Assembly (NCBI RefSeq): GCF_947497005.1
Contig: NZ_CANMFF010000003.1
Span: 186,001-250,000 of the forward strand
DNA length: 64,000 nucleotides
Source: an uncultured Ruegeria sp.
GTDB taxonomy: Bacteria > Pseudomonadota > Alphaproteobacteria > Rhodobacterales > Rhodobacteraceae
Direction of reading: 5' to 3'
Made by a program: the position numbers and the translations under genes. Positions 1-9,761 of the stretch are shown in pieces. Position 1 is the first letter of the stretch. Each line of letters opens with the position of its first letter. A model generated the notes under the pieces. The model did no database searches. It saw only the letters and a list, made by a program, of their open reading frames with translations, and was not told the DNA's origin.

Positions 1-1970
1 TCAATGGTCAGGGTCGATTTACCACCACCGGACACTCCGGTGACACAAACGAACTTGCCCAAGGGAAATTCGGCCGTGACATTTTTCAGATTGTTGCCCG
101 TAGCCTTCACCACGGTCACTTTCTGCTTCTTCCCTTTGCGACGCTCGGCCGGGACCGCGATTTCACGTGTTCCGGCTAGGTACTGACCGGTGATCGAGGC
201 CGCATCAGCAGTGATTTCAGAAGGTGTTCCCTGGCTGACCACCTGCCCGCCATGCACACCCGCGCCAGGACCAATGTCGAAAACATAGTCCGCCTCGCGG
301 ATGGCTTCTTCATCGTGTTCCACGACGATGACGGTATTGCCCTGATCACGAAGGTTCTTCAGCGTTCCCAGCAACCGGTCGTTGTCACGCTGATGGAGGC
401 CAATCGACGGCTCGTCCAGCACGTATAGAACCCCGGTCAAGCCCGAGCCGATCTGGCTGGCCAGACGAATACGCTGGCTTTCGCCACCCGAGAGAGTCCC
501 ACTTGAGCGCGACAGTGTAAGGTATTCCAAACCAACGTTATTCAGGAAACCTAAACGTTCTCGAATCTCTTTCAGGATCGCCCGCGCGATCTCGTTTTTC
601 TGAACGCTCAGGTGCTTTGGTGCCTCTTCAACCCAGGCCAAAGCTTCGCGGATCGACATTTGCACTACCTGACCGACATGCAGCCCGGCAATCTTTACCG
701 CCAAAGCTTCAGCTCGCAGACGATACCCTTCACAAGTGCCGCAGGAGCGGTTGTTCTGATACCTCTCGAATTCTTCGCGGATCCACGCGCTGTCTGTCTC
801 GCGATAGCGACGCTCCATATTCGGGATCACGCCCTCGAAACTGCGGGTCACCTGGTAGACCCGCCCACCTTCGTCATAGCGGAACTGAATCTCTTCTTCA
901 CCAGATCCGCGCAGGAAAACTTCCTGCACCTTTTTGGGCAGGTCTTTCCAAGGCGTGTTTTTGTCAAACTCATAGTGGCGGGCAATAGCTTCGATGGTTT
1001 GCAGGAAGTACGGCGACTTGCCCTTGCGCCACGGCGCCAAGGCCCCGTCATACAGCTTCAGCGTCTGATCCGGCACGACGAGCCGTTCATCAAAGAACAG
1101 TTCAACCCCCAACCCGTCGCAATCCGGGCAGGCCCCAAACGGCGCATTGAACGAAAATAGACGCGGTTCGATTTCAGGGATCGTAAAACCGCTGACCGGA
1201 CAGGCAAAATTTTCACTGAAGGTGATCCGTTCCGGGTCACCTTCACGTGGCGCAGTTTCCAGAATTGCGATCCCGTCTGCCAAATCCAGAGCGGTGCGCA
1301 GACTATCAGCCAGACGCGTCTCCATCCCTTCACGAACGACCAAGCGGTCGACGACGACATCGATATCGTGACGGAATTTCTTGTCTAACGTGGGTGGCTG
1401 ATCCAGTTCATGGAACTCGCCGTCCACTTTCACGCGCTGAAAACCCTGCTTGCGAAGTTCAAGGAATTCCTTCCGGTATTCACCTTTCCGGTCGCGCACG
1501 ATCGGGGCAAGCAGATAGCCCCGTGTGCCCTCCTGCATCGTCATGATCCGGTCAACCATGTCCTGCACCTGTTGCGCCTCGATCGGTTGCCCGGTGGCCG
1601 GGCTGTAGGGCGTACCCGCGCGGGCGAAGAGCAAACGCAGATAGTCATAGATTTCGGTAACAGTGCCCACTGTCGAACGCGGGTTCTTGGAGGTTGTTTT
1701 CTGCTCGATGGAGATCGCCGGGGACAAGCCGCTGATGTGATCGACATCGGGCTTTTCCATCATGTCGAGAAACTGCCGCGCATAGGCCGACAGACTTTCG
1801 ACGTAACGGCGCTGACCTTCAGCGTAAATAGTGTCAAACGCTAGCGAGGACTTACCCGAGCCCGACAAACCGGTGATCACCACCAGCTGATCCCGAGGGA
1901 TATCGACGTCGATGCCCTTGAGGTTATGCTCACGCGCGCCGCGCACCTCGATATTCTTCAGCTCAGCCAT
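1..1970 (-). CDS. uvrA: Excinuclease ABC subunit A (UvrA), 3' end cut by window edge
   Basis: UvrA is the damage-recognition ATPase of nucleotide excision repair and loads UvrB onto DNA. About 656 codons of a protein usually near 950 residues are present. The start is the ATG at 1970, reading [20 protein letters not shown], followed by the first Walker [10 protein letters not shown]. Further in are an ABC signature ([15 protein letters not shown]), a Walker B ending [13 protein letters not shown], and the second Walker A (GVSGGGKST) close to the left edge. The frame is open to base 1, so the C-terminal ABC domain lies outside the window. A LexA-type site lies about 70 bases upstream, so SOS induction is likely. 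Identification is secure. Confidence 0.97.
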   Translation of the reverse strand, partial: MAELKNIEVRGAREHNLKGIDVDIPRDQLVVITGLSGSGKSSLAFDTIYAEGQRRYVESLSAYARQFLDMMEKPDVDHISGLSPAISIEQKTTSKNPRSTVGTVTEIYDYLRLLFARAGTPYSPATGQPIEAQQVQDMVDRIMTMQEGTRGYLLAPIVRDRKGEYRKEFLELRKQGFQRVKVDGEFHELDQPPTLDKKFRHDIDVVVDRLVVREGMETRLADSLRTALDLADGIAILETAPREGDPERITFSENFACPVSGFTIPEIEPRLFSFNAPFGACPDCDGLGVELFFDERLVVPDQTLKLYDGALAPWRKGKSPYFLQTIEAIARHYEFDKNTPWKDLPKKVQEVFLRGSGEEEIQFRYDEGGRVYQVTRSFEGVIPNMERRYRETDSAWIREEFERYQNNRSCGTCEGYRLRAEALAVKIAGLHVGQVVQMSIREALAWVEEAPKHLSVQKNEIARAILKEIRERLGFLNNVGLEYLTLSRSSGTLSGGESQRIRLASQIGSGLTGVLYVLDEPSIGLHQRDNDRLLGTLKNLRDQGNTVIVVEHDEEAIREADYVFDIGPGAGVHGGQVVSQGTPSEITADAASITGQYLAGTREIAVPAERRKGKKQKVTVVKATGNNLKNVTAEFPLGKFVCVTGVSGGGKSTLTI

Positions 1971-2038
1971 TTCCGGCCCCCAACAAACAAGTGGTTAAGA
2001 GATAGGCGAGCTTGCCTGAGTCTCCAACAAAAAAGTTA

Positions 2039-2053
2039 GAACATTTAGTGAAC
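2039..2053 (-). promoter_or_regulatory. Probable LexA (SOS) box of uvrA
   Basis: On the + strand this reads GAAC-N7-GAAC, which is GTTC-N7-GTTC on the uvrA strand. That direct repeat is the known LexA operator of alphaproteobacteria such as Rhodobacter. It lies 69 bases upstream of the uvrA start, and uvrA is a classic SOS gene. Binding is inferred. Confidence 0.75.
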
Positions 2054-2147
2054 GTACAGGTTTTCGCCGACCAAATCAAACTGCGATCAAAAAATAGATT
2101 ATTCCGACGCAGTGCTTCATGGCCAATGGTTGATTTTGGGAAGATAA

Positions 2148-2224
2148 TGGCGCGGTTGACGGGGCTCGAACCCGCGACCCCCGGCGTGACAGGCCGGTAC
2201 TCTGACCAACTGAGCTACAACCGC
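2148..2224 (-). tRNA. tRNA-Asp(GTC), distal copy
   Basis: A 77-nt cloverleaf on the minus strand with acceptor stem GCGGTTG/CAACCGC, discriminator G and encoded CCA. The anticodon loop CTGTCAC gives GTC, and the T arm has GGTTCGAGCCCC. It is nearly identical to the copy 44 bases upstream and probably shares its transcript. Confidence 0.96.
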
Positions 2225-2268
2225 GCATCTCTTTCACGGCCTTTATCCTGGACCAAGGTTGGCAGCAG

Positions 2269-2345
2269 TGGCGCGGTTGACGGGGCTCGAACCCGCGACC
2301 CCCGGCGTGACAGGCCGGTACTCTAACCATCTGAGCTACAACCGC
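2269..2345 (-). tRNA. tRNA-Asp(GTC), proximal copy
   Basis: A second 77-nt tRNA-Asp with anticodon GTC and encoded CCA. It differs from the distal copy only around the D arm. It is first in the two-tRNA transcript and is preceded by a good sigma70-type promoter. Confidence 0.96.
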
Positions 2346-2376
2346 CCGCTGCATGTTCATTGCTGAACGTTTGGGT

Positions 2377-2405
2377 GTATTATGGCTACGGTCGGGCAGC
2401 GTCAA
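2377..2405 (-). promoter_or_regulatory. Sigma70-type promoter of the tRNA-Asp pair
   Basis: On the minus strand, -35 TTGACG (2405-2400), a 17-base spacer and -10 TAATAC (2382-2377). This is close to consensus and about 30 bases upstream of the proximal tRNA-Asp. Confidence 0.7.
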
Positions 2406-2485
2406 GCGGCGTTTTGAAGTTTTTTGTCAGAATCCAGTTTTTTGTTCACGAGCTGTTTTTGCTCCTGCGAACAGGTCAATTTTAC

Positions 2486-2514
2486 TTGCAGCAAATTCTT
2501 TGGAAAGATATGAC
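2486..2514 (+). promoter_or_regulatory. Sigma70-type promoter of tRNA-Val
   Basis: -35 TTGCAG (2486-2491), 17-base spacer, -10 TATGAC (2509-2514). The predicted transcription start is near 2521, a few bases before the mature tRNA-Val 5' end at 2525. Confidence 0.55.
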
Positions 2515-2524
2515 CGCGTCCCAT

Positions 2525-2599
2525 GGGTGATTAGCTCAGTGGTAGAGCGCTTCGTTCACATCGAAGATGTCAGGAGTTCAAATCTCTTATCACCCACCA
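2525..2599 (+). tRNA. tRNA-Val(CAC)
   Basis: A 75-nt cloverleaf with acceptor GGGTGAT/ATCACCC, discriminator A and encoded CCA. The anticodon stem CTTCG/CGAAG encloses loop TTCACAT, giving anticodon CAC. The T loop is TTCAAAT. Confidence 0.96.
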
Positions 2600-2711
2600 T
2601 TCCCTTCTTGGAATTTCGTTTAAAACCAGTGGGCTTGCCACGTCGGGTTTACGGCGACTATCGTGACCTATTTGACCCAAAAAATGGTCACACGCAGAGG
2701 CTGAACTCATA

Positions 2712-4298
2712 ATGACGGGGTTAAAGCGAGACATTGGCCTATTAGGGCTTACCTTCATCTCAGTTGGAGGGATCATAGGCTCGGGCTGGTTATTCGGGCC
2801 TCTACTGGCAGTTCAGCACGCTGGGCCTGCGGCTGTAATCTCATGGATTATTGGCGCGGTTGCCATGTTCATATTGGCAATCACCTTCGCCGAGATTTCC
2901 GCCATGCTTCCCATTCCGGGCGGGATTGCGCGTGTGCCACAGTTTTCGCATGGCAACATCGTGTCGATGGCCATGGGGTGGACGGCCTGGATCGGCTATA
3001 ACACTACAGCGCCAATTGAAGTGGAGGCCATGTTGAAATACCTCGCGCCTTACGCGCCTTGGCTGCATACGGCTGAGACGGGCGATCTGACCGGGGCAGG
3101 TGTTTTCGTCGCGTTGGTTTTCATGCTGTTGTTCGTCGCCGTGAACGCGCTTGGGGTCAAGTTTTTCACACGGGTTAACGCAGCGCTTACATGGGTAAAA
3201 ATCGCCATCCCTGTGGTCCTGTCAATTCTGCTTATCACAAGCCGATTCAACGTTGAGAACTTCACCCAGCCGGAAGGGTTTGCACCTTACGGCTTGCAAG
3301 GGATCATGGCCGCTGTTTCAACCGGAGGTGTTATCTTTTCGTTCATAGGTTTTCGCCATGTGGTCGATATGGCAGGCGAAGTTCGAAATCCGCAATTTGC
3401 CATTCCAGCCGCCTTGGTGCTGTCGATTGTCATGTGCGCCGCCATTTACCTTGGCCTGCAAGTGGCTTTCATCGGCGCGCTGGACCCTTCTATGTTATCC
3501 AAAGGGTGGGCACAGTTGCGCTTTGGTGGCGAGGGTCCATTGGACGCGGTTATCATGTCCGTTGGCTTGGTTTGGTTTCTGAGCCTGCTGAATGTCGGGT
3601 CTGTGATCGGCCCCTTCGGCAACGGGCTAGTTGCAACCGGGTCGAATGCCCGTATCGCCCTCGCCCTCTCGCAAAATGGGTTCCTGCCCAAACGACTACA
3701 AACCTTATCATCATTCGGGGTCCCCTTGTGGGCGCTTGCAATGAACTTCCTGATCGGAACGCTGTTCTTGCTGACAGTGCCCTTTACCACCGTCATTGCT
3801 TTGAACGGTGCGGCCATCGTCTTGTCATTTGCTGTCGGACCGGTTGCGGTGGTTTGTCTGCGGGATCTTTTACCTGAACATCCTCGGTCGATCCGCATAC
3901 CGTCCGTTCGCCTTGTCGCGCTGTCTGCCTTTACCATTGCCACGTTAATTGTCTATTGGAGCGGATGGGACACGGTCTGGCGGCTTGGCATCGCGCTGAT
4001 CGTCGGCATGGTTCTGTTGCTTATCCGTTTCCGAGGGCGTTTAGACGAAATGGATGTTACCGAGGCCTTGTGGCTGATGCCTTACTTCGCCGGTCTTGGG
4101 TTTATCTCTTTCCTTGGGCAGTTTGGAACCGGATCGTTGAAGCAAATTCCGTTTGGATGGGATATTCTGCTTTGCATCCTGTTTTCATCAATCATCTTCG
4201 TTCTTGCGGTCCGCTCAGCGCTTTCGCAAGAAAAGTTCAAAGAATACATCGCTGAAGAAGAGATACTTGATCCAAAGAAGCCCGTCGTTGGATTGTAA
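2712..4298 (+). CDS. APC-superfamily amino acid permease
   Basis: An integral inner-membrane transporter of 528 residues with about 12-14 hydrophobic segments. The N-terminus carries the APC motif GGIIGSGWLFGP near residues 19-30 in TM1, and the second segment is followed by FAEISAMLPIPGG, typical of amino acid/polyamine antiporter families. The long hydrophilic tail (ending PKKPVVGL) is cytoplasmic by prediction. The substrate cannot be read from the sequence. The start ATG at 2712 fits the TM1 position. It is monocistronic, with a terminator directly after it that also serves the convergent lon. Confidence 0.88.
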   Translation: MTGLKRDIGLLGLTFISVGGIIGSGWLFGPLLAVQHAGPAAVISWIIGAVAMFILAITFAEISAMLPIPGGIARVPQFSHGNIVSMAMGWTAWIGYNTTAPIEVEAMLKYLAPYAPWLHTAETGDLTGAGVFVALVFMLLFVAVNALGVKFFTRVNAALTWVKIAIPVVLSILLITSRFNVENFTQPEGFAPYGLQGIMAAVSTGGVIFSFIGFRHVVDMAGEVRNPQFAIPAALVLSIVMCAAIYLGLQVAFIGALDPSMLSKGWAQLRFGGEGPLDAVIMSVGLVWFLSLLNVGSVIGPFGNGLVATGSNARIALALSQNGFLPKRLQTLSSFGVPLWALAMNFLIGTLFLLTVPFTTVIALNGAAIVLSFAVGPVAVVCLRDLLPEHPRSIRIPSVRLVALSAFTIATLIVYWSGWDTVWRLGIALIVGMVLLLIRFRGRLDEMDVTEALWLMPYFAGLGFISFLGQFGTGSLKQIPFGWDILLCILFSSIIFVLAVRSALSQEKFKEYIAEEEILDPKKPVVGL

Positions 4299-4326
4299 AA
4301 AGGCGGAGCAATTGCCCCGCCTTTTT
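4297..4326. terminator. Bidirectional intrinsic terminator between the APC permease and lon
   Basis: A hairpin AAGGCGGAGC / GCCCCGCCTT with loop AATT and one mismatch, flanked by A and T runs. It lies between two convergent genes, so it can stop both. Confidence 0.85.
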
Positions 4327-4346
4327 CATTCGTTCAATCCGTCTTC

Positions 4347-6755
4347 TTAGTGTGCAGTGGCCGATGGCCCGGTCGCTTCGGGCGAGGCAGCTGCGGCCGC
4401 CGCAGCCTCCTCGGCGGCTTCGTCCCATTCAATCGGTTCGGGAGTGCGCACCAGAGATTGCTCCAGAACTTCCGAGACGTGCTTTACCGGGATGATCTTC
4501 AAACCTTCCTTCACATTGTCCGGGATATCCGCCAGATCCTTTTCGTTTTCCTCTGGGATCAGGACGGTCTTGATGCCCCCGCGCAGCGCAGCCAGCAGTT
4601 TCTCTTTCAAACCGCCAATCGGCATTGCATTCCCACGCAGCGATACTTCACCCGTCATGGCGATGTCCTTGCGTACCGGAATTCCAGTCAGAACCGAAAC
4701 GATCGATGTCACCATCGCCAGACCCGCTGACGGACCATCCTTGGGCGTTGCACCATCCGGCACGTGCACGTGGATGTCCAGCTTGTCGAACTTTGGTGGT
4801 TTCACACCGATTTTGGGCGAGATCGAACGGACATAGGATGAGGCCGCGTCGATGGATTCCTTCATCACATCGCCCAACTTACCGGTGGTCTTCATCCGCC
4901 CCTTACCGGGTAGTTTCAGCGCCTCGATTTGCAGCAGATCACCCCCGACCGACGTCCAGGCCAATCCAGTCACAACACCGATCTGATCATCCTGCTCGGC
5001 CAGGCCATATCGGAACTTCGGAACCCCCAGAAACTCATCCAGGTTTTCCGGCGTGACCTTAACGGTTTCCGCCTGTTTCTTGATGATCTTGGTCAGCGAC
5101 TTCCGCGCCACCTTGGCGATTTCACGTTCGAGGTTCCGCACACCCGCCTCGCGGGTATATGTGCGGATCATCTTCTGCAGCGCTGCATCGGTCAGTTCAA
5201 ATTCCTTGTCTTTCAGACCGTGGTTTTTGACCTGCTTGCCGATCAGGTGTTGCTTGGCAATCTCGCTTTTCTCGTCCTCGGTGTAGCCGGCCAGCGGGAT
5301 AATCTCCATCCGGTCGAGCAGAGGCCCGGGCATGTTGTAGCTGTTCGACGTGGTCAGGAACATTACGTTGGACAGGTCATACTCGACCTCCAGATAGTGA
5401 TCCATGAACGTGCTGTTTTGTTCTGGGTCCAACACTTCAAGCATCGCCGAAGCCGGGTCGCCACGGAAATCCTGCCCCATCTTGTCGATTTCATCCAACA
5501 AGATCAGCGGATTCGTGGTTTTGGCCTTTTTCAGCGCCTGAATAATCTTGCCCGGCATCGACCCGATATAGGTCCGACGGTGGCCACGGATCTCGGATTC
5601 GTCGCGCACACCACCCAGCGAAATGCGAATGAACTCGCGTCCAGTTGCACGTGCAACCGACTTACCCAGTGAAGTTTTACCCACACCCGGAGGGCCGACA
5701 AGGCACATGATCGGGCCTTTCAGCTTTTTCGAACGCTGTTGAACCGCCAGATACTCAACGATCCGCTCTTTGACCTTCTCAAGGCCATAGTGATCGGCAT
5801 CCAGAATGTCCTGAGCGCGCGCCAGATCCTTTTTGACGCGGGATTTGGTGCCCCACGGCAATGCGAGAATCCAGTCCAGATAATTGCGCACAACCGTGGC
5901 TTCGGCCGACATCGGCGACATGTTCTTGAGCTTCTTCAGCTCGCCTTCGGCCTTTTCCAGCGCTTCTTTCGACAGCTTTGTCTCAGCGATCTTGGCTTCC
6001 AGTTCCGCAACCTCATTGCCGCCGTCTTCACCATCGCCAAGCTCTTTCTGAATGGCCTTCATCTGTTCATTCAGATAATATTCGCGCTGCGTCTTTTCCA
6101 TCTGGGATTTAACGCGCGTCTTGATCTTTTTCTCGACCTGCAGAACCGACATTTCGCCCTGCATCAGGCCATAGACCTTCTCGAGCCGCTCACTGACGGA
6201 CAAGGTTTCCAGCAGTTCCTGTTTTTGCTCAACCTCGATGCCCAGATGACCCGACACAAGGTCAGCCAACTTTGCGGGCTCTGTGGTTTCACCCACGGCG
6301 GTCAGAGCTTCTTCCGGAATGTTCTTACGCACTTTGGCATAGCGTTCGAACTCATCCGTGACCGTTCGCAACAGGGCTTCAGTCGTGGTGACGTCACCGG
6401 GAATTTCGGTCAGATATTCGGCTCGGGCTTCGAAGAAGTCCTGGTTTTCAAGGAATTCCGTGATCTGCACCCGCGCCTGACCTTCGACCAGCACCTTCAC
6501 GGTTCCATCGGGCAGCTTCAGCAGTTGCAGCACATTGGCCAATACGCCTGCACGATAAATCCCATCTTCATCGGGATCATCAACGCCTGGATCAATCTGG
6601 CTGGACAAAAGAATTTGCTTGTCATCCTGCATCACCTCTTCCAGGGCGCGGACCGATTTGTCACGGCCTACGAAAAGCGGCACGATCATATGTGGAAACA
6701 CCACAATATCGCGCAGCGGCAGGACGGGGTATGAGGAATTCAGAGGCTCTTGCAT
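4347..6755 (-). CDS. lon: ATP-dependent protease La (Lon)
   Basis: Cytoplasmic AAA+ serine protease that degrades misfolded and regulatory proteins. The 802 residues match full-length LonA. It has an N-terminal substrate domain (1-200), a coiled region, the AAA+ module with Walker A GPPGVGKT (354-361) and Walker B LILLDEIDKM (about 417-426), and the protease domain with PKDGPSAG (catalytic Ser676) and GGLKEK (Lys719). The C-terminus has an Ala-rich tail that is not part of the conserved fold. A heat-shock-like promoter lies about 80-105 bases upstream. Confidence 0.98.
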   Translation of the reverse strand: MQEPLNSSYPVLPLRDIVVFPHMIVPLFVGRDKSVRALEEVMQDDKQILLSSQIDPGVDDPDEDGIYRAGVLANVLQLLKLPDGTVKVLVEGQARVQITEFLENQDFFEARAEYLTEIPGDVTTTEALLRTVTDEFERYAKVRKNIPEEALTAVGETTEPAKLADLVSGHLGIEVEQKQELLETLSVSERLEKVYGLMQGEMSVLQVEKKIKTRVKSQMEKTQREYYLNEQMKAIQKELGDGEDGGNEVAELEAKIAETKLSKEALEKAEGELKKLKNMSPMSAEATVVRNYLDWILALPWGTKSRVKKDLARAQDILDADHYGLEKVKERIVEYLAVQQRSKKLKGPIMCLVGPPGVGKTSLGKSVARATGREFIRISLGGVRDESEIRGHRRTYIGSMPGKIIQALKKAKTTNPLILLDEIDKMGQDFRGDPASAMLEVLDPEQNSTFMDHYLEVEYDLSNVMFLTTSNSYNMPGPLLDRMEIIPLAGYTEDEKSEIAKQHLIGKQVKNHGLKDKEFELTDAALQKMIRTYTREAGVRNLEREIAKVARKSLTKIIKKQAETVKVTPENLDEFLGVPKFRYGLAEQDDQIGVVTGLAWTSVGGDLLQIEALKLPGKGRMKTTGKLGDVMKESIDAASSYVRSISPKIGVKPPKFDKLDIHVHVPDGATPKDGPSAGLAMVTSIVSVLTGIPVRKDIAMTGEVSLRGNAMPIGGLKEKLLAALRGGIKTVLIPEENEKDLADIPDNVKEGLKIIPVKHVSEVLEQSLVRTPEPIEWDEAAEEAAAAAAASPEATGPSATAH

Positions 6756-6834
6756 GCTCTATCCTTATCGTTGGCAAGACGGCTCCTGTCCCTCATCGAG
6801 GCAACACTTGGCCGTCTCCTGTCTTGGACGATAA

Positions 6835-6862
6835 AGGTGGGGCCTCATCGCCCTTTTTCAAC
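6835..6862 (-). promoter_or_regulatory. Possible RpoH (heat-shock) promoter of lon
   Basis: On the minus strand, GTTGAAA (6862-6856), a 13-base spacer, then CCCCACCT (6842-6835). This resembles the sigma32 consensus CTTGAAA-N11-16-CCCCATNT. lon is a classic heat-shock gene. Inferred from motif only. Confidence 0.5.
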
Positions 6863-6978
6863 CTTACCGCCATGTATCGTCATTCAGAATGAACCGAGGT
6901 TTGACCGACTGCAAGGCGTCCCGCGAACATATCCACCGAAATTGACACAACGCTCCTGAGTGCAGCGTAATTTTTAGG

Positions 6979-7386
6979 TCAGAACACCCGTTGCACCGCG
7001 CGTGACAGGAAGAATCCATGGCCGTTCCGGTTGCGACATTCCAGTCCCTTGGTGGAAGAGCTGCAGGTGAACCCTCCAAAGTTTTCGGTGGCTCCGTATT
7101 CCGCCCGGCCTTGTGCATCTCTATTTCGGCTCAGAGGTTGGCACAACATTTCAACTGAACCGGTATCGAACATCAGGAAGTCATGCCCCCAGTCAGATTG
7201 ACAATTCGCCGGTCGCGGCATGGCGGGCTGGCCCGATTTCTCGATGATCGTGCATTGGATGTCAGAGGAATCTGCACTTAAACCAACCGAACACTGAATG
7301 TTCTCAGATGGGGTTTCAAAACTCCAAACGTCTGAAGTGGCGGGTGTGGCGCTCAAAAGCACGGCGCCCAGAAAAAGGCGAAACAT
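6979..7386 (-). CDS. Small secreted protein, DUF6636-like
   Basis: A 135-residue protein with a signal peptide (MFRLFLGAVLLSATPATS) and six cysteines in the exported part. The motif FETPSENIQCSV resembles the FxTPSxNIxC start of DUF6636 proteins, whose function is unknown. A longer reading from a GTG at 7404 is possible, but CGGAG sits 6-7 bases before the ATG at 7386, so that start is preferred. It lies alone between lon and tgt on the same strand. It is probably periplasmic with disulfides. Confidence 0.75.
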   Translation of the reverse strand: MFRLFLGAVLLSATPATSDVWSFETPSENIQCSVGLSADSSDIQCTIIEKSGQPAMPRPANCQSDWGHDFLMFDTGSVEMLCQPLSRNRDAQGRAEYGATENFGGFTCSSSTKGLECRNRNGHGFFLSRAVQRVF

Positions 7387-7477
7387 AAAAAATCTCCGGG
7401 TCACAAACTAAAATAGTATTGCTTGAAGTGACCCAAGATTACTGGAAAACTACGCAATTGTCACCTGAAGGGAGAAC

Positions 7478-8608
7478 TTACAAGGGCTCGATATCCCCCT
7501 GCGCGCGCTGCGCATGGAACTCGGCCTGCCAAGCCTCAAAGGTACCTGCCGCAATCGCATCGCGCATGCCCTGCATGATTTCCTGAAAGTAATGCAGGTT
7601 ATGCCAGGTCAGCAACATGCCCGATATCATCTCATTGGCGCGGAAAACATGGTGCAGATAGGCCCGCGAGTAACTCGAACAGGCCGGACATGTGCAATTC
7701 TCATCCAGCGGACGCAGGTCGTCAGCATGTCGCGCGTTCTTGATGTTCACAACACCGTAGCGCGTGAACACCTGCCCCGTGCGCCCGGACCGCGAAGGCA
7801 AAACGCAGTCCATCATGTCGATCCCACGCGCGACGGCACCGACAATATCGTCCGGCTTTCCGACGCCCATCAGATATCGCGGCTTATCCTTGGGTAGGAA
7901 TTCGGGCGCATAATTGAGACAAGAGAACATGGCCTCCTGCCCCTCGCCCACGGCCAAACCACCAACGGCGTACCCTTCGAAGCCGATCTTTTTTAACGCC
8001 TCGGCGCTTTCTTCGCGCAAATCTTGTTCAAGACCACCCTGCATAATGCCGAAAAGCGCATGACCCGGACGATCCCCGAATGCTTCACGCGACCGTGCGG
8101 CCCAACGCATCGACAGGCGCATGGACTCGGCAATCCGGTCCCGGTCGGCTGGCAGCGCGGGACACTCGTCGAAACACATGACAATATCCGAGCCCAACAG
8201 GCGCTGAATCTCCATCGACCGTTCCGGAGTCAGCTCATGTTTTGACCCGTCGATATGGGATTTGAAGGTCACACCTTTTTCAGTCAGCTTGCGCAGCCCG
8301 GCCAGCGACATGACCTGAAATCCGCCGGAATCCGTCAGAATAGGACGTTCCCAGTTCATGAACTTATGCAACCCGCCCAAACGGTCAATCCGTTCCGCAG
8401 TTGGGCGCAGCATCAGGTGATAGGTGTTACCCAGCAGAATATCCGCTCCGGTCGCCCGGACGCTCTCAGGCATCATCGCCTTGACCGTAGCTGCGGTGCC
8501 AACGGGCATAAAGGCCGGCGTACGTACATCGCCGCGGGGCGTGCTGATCACGCCGGTGCGGGCCTTGCCGTCAGTGGCCTTCAGGTTAAATGAGAATTGC
8601 AGGGTCAT
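7478..8608 (-). CDS. tgt: tRNA-guanine transglycosylase
   Basis: Exchanges guanine-34 of GUN-anticodon tRNAs (Asp, Asn, His, Tyr) for the queuosine precursor preQ1. It has 376 residues, the normal bacterial length. Visible motifs are NTYHLMLRP, the active-site DSGGFQ, the nucleophile-region Asp in [12 protein letters not shown], and a zinc site [16 protein letters not shown]. The substrate-pocket motif reads GGLAVGE, with Val as in preQ1-using bacterial enzymes rather than Gly as in queuine-using ones. It lies downstream of a nucleoside hydrolase gene on the same strand, 63 bases away. Both window tRNA-Asp genes (GTC) are potential substrates. Confidence 0.97.
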   Translation of the reverse strand: MTLQFSFNLKATDGKARTGVISTPRGDVRTPAFMPVGTAATVKAMMPESVRATGADILLGNTYHLMLRPTAERIDRLGGLHKFMNWERPILTDSGGFQVMSLAGLRKLTEKGVTFKSHIDGSKHELTPERSMEIQRLLGSDIVMCFDECPALPADRDRIAESMRLSMRWAARSREAFGDRPGHALFGIMQGGLEQDLREESAEALKKIGFEGYAVGGLAVGEGQEAMFSCLNYAPEFLPKDKPRYLMGVGKPDDIVGAVARGIDMMDCVLPSRSGRTGQVFTRYGVVNIKNARHADDLRPLDENCTCPACSSYSRAYLHHVFRANEMISGMLLTWHNLHYFQEIMQGMRDAIAAGTFEAWQAEFHAQRAQGDIEPL

Positions 8609-8671
8609 ATCATCGCCTCGGATCGCCGAACCGGGCAGGCTTTGCCCGATCCGATTGGTCTTTGCAACCCA

Positions 8672-9583
8672 TCAAGGCAGCGAGGCAACGCGTTCCGTAA
8701 ACAGACGAACAACCCCTGCCCCATCCACATTACGACAGACACGAACCACGGAACGCGCAGGATCAGGCTGCGTCGCCCCCAACCGGTCTCCTTCGGTCTC
8801 GACCCGCAGGCCCGTTTCAACCATGTTGAACATTGACCCGTGAGAACACGCGATCACGGCGGTTGAATCGTGCAACCCGCACCCTTCCAATCCGCCAACT
8901 TCTCTATAGAAGTTCAGGTAGAAGCGAGAGATGTCACGCAGGAAAGCCCCCATGTCAGGCGAGCGTCTTGCCAAATCCTCGAAATCCGCAGTCTCGTAGA
9001 GCGTTTTTAATGTGACATCCAACCCGACCAAAACGGTGTCGGGCGGAGCGGAAAAGACCTCATCGGCCGCGAGGGCATCGTGATAGATATTGGCCTCAGC
9101 ATGTTCAGTGATGTTGCCTGAACAGAATACAGCGCCGCCCATGATCACCAGTTGACCTAGATTACCGGTAAATTCCGGGTCCAACCGCATGGCGTTGGCA
9201 ATGTTGGTCAATGGTCCGACTGCACAAACGACCAGCTCACCTTTGTGTATCCGGGCCATCTCAACCAGAAACTCTGCGGCTGGAAGATCATGGTTCGATC
9301 CGATCTCGAGAATCTCGGTCAGGTCACCAAATCCCTCGGGGCCGTGTACATGTTCAGACGGTGCGTGCGTGTCAGACCCCAGCGGGTACGCGGCCCCTTC
9401 TGCAACCGGAATGTCCAGACCCAGCTTGTTCAAAAGGAACCGGGCATTGCGACTGGATTGGTGAACATGTGTATTGCCGAATACTGTGGTCAGGCCGATC
9501 AGGTCAATTTCAGGTGCGGCGACAGCATAGGCGATGGCCATGGCATCGTCGATGCCGGGATCTGTGTCGATAATCAGTTTCAT
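8672..9583 (-). CDS. Inosine/uridine-preferring nucleoside hydrolase family protein
   Basis: Hydrolyses the N-glycosidic bond of ribonucleosides. The N-terminal calcium site DTDPGIDDA is intact at residues 6-14, and the family motif VGPLTNIA and the later HDS motif (CGLHDSTAV) are present. The ATG at 9583 gives 303 residues starting MKLIIDTDPG, the usual family start; an upstream TTG at 9601 would only add six residues. It is probably transcribed with tgt. Base preference cannot be read from sequence; salvage of purine or pyrimidine nucleosides is the default reading. Confidence 0.9.
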   Translation of the reverse strand: MKLIIDTDPGIDDAMAIAYAVAAPEIDLIGLTTVFGNTHVHQSSRNARFLLNKLGLDIPVAEGAAYPLGSDTHAPSEHVHGPEGFGDLTEILEIGSNHDLPAAEFLVEMARIHKGELVVCAVGPLTNIANAMRLDPEFTGNLGQLVIMGGAVFCSGNITEHAEANIYHDALAADEVFSAPPDTVLVGLDVTLKTLYETADFEDLARRSPDMGAFLRDISRFYLNFYREVGGLEGCGLHDSTAVIACSHGSMFNMVETGLRVETEGDRLGATQPDPARSVVRVCRNVDGAGVVRLFTERVASLP

Positions 9584-9761
9584 CCTAGCCCGATACCGCA
9601 ATCAAGCCGGGATGCAAAGCAGCCACAGAGGCCATATTCAAAGTCGCATTCCCATATTGGGACATTTGCATCCGGTTGTTTACCCTCCATACCAGAGTTG
9701 AAATTGGGCGACTCAACCCCCATATGTATACCATAGTACACAATAATAATAAGAGGACAGA

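Noticed and set aside
5739..6734. Long open frame of 331 codons on the + strand inside lon
   Set aside because: It is antisense to the well-conserved Lon protein and shows no domain; it reflects the codon bias of the real gene.
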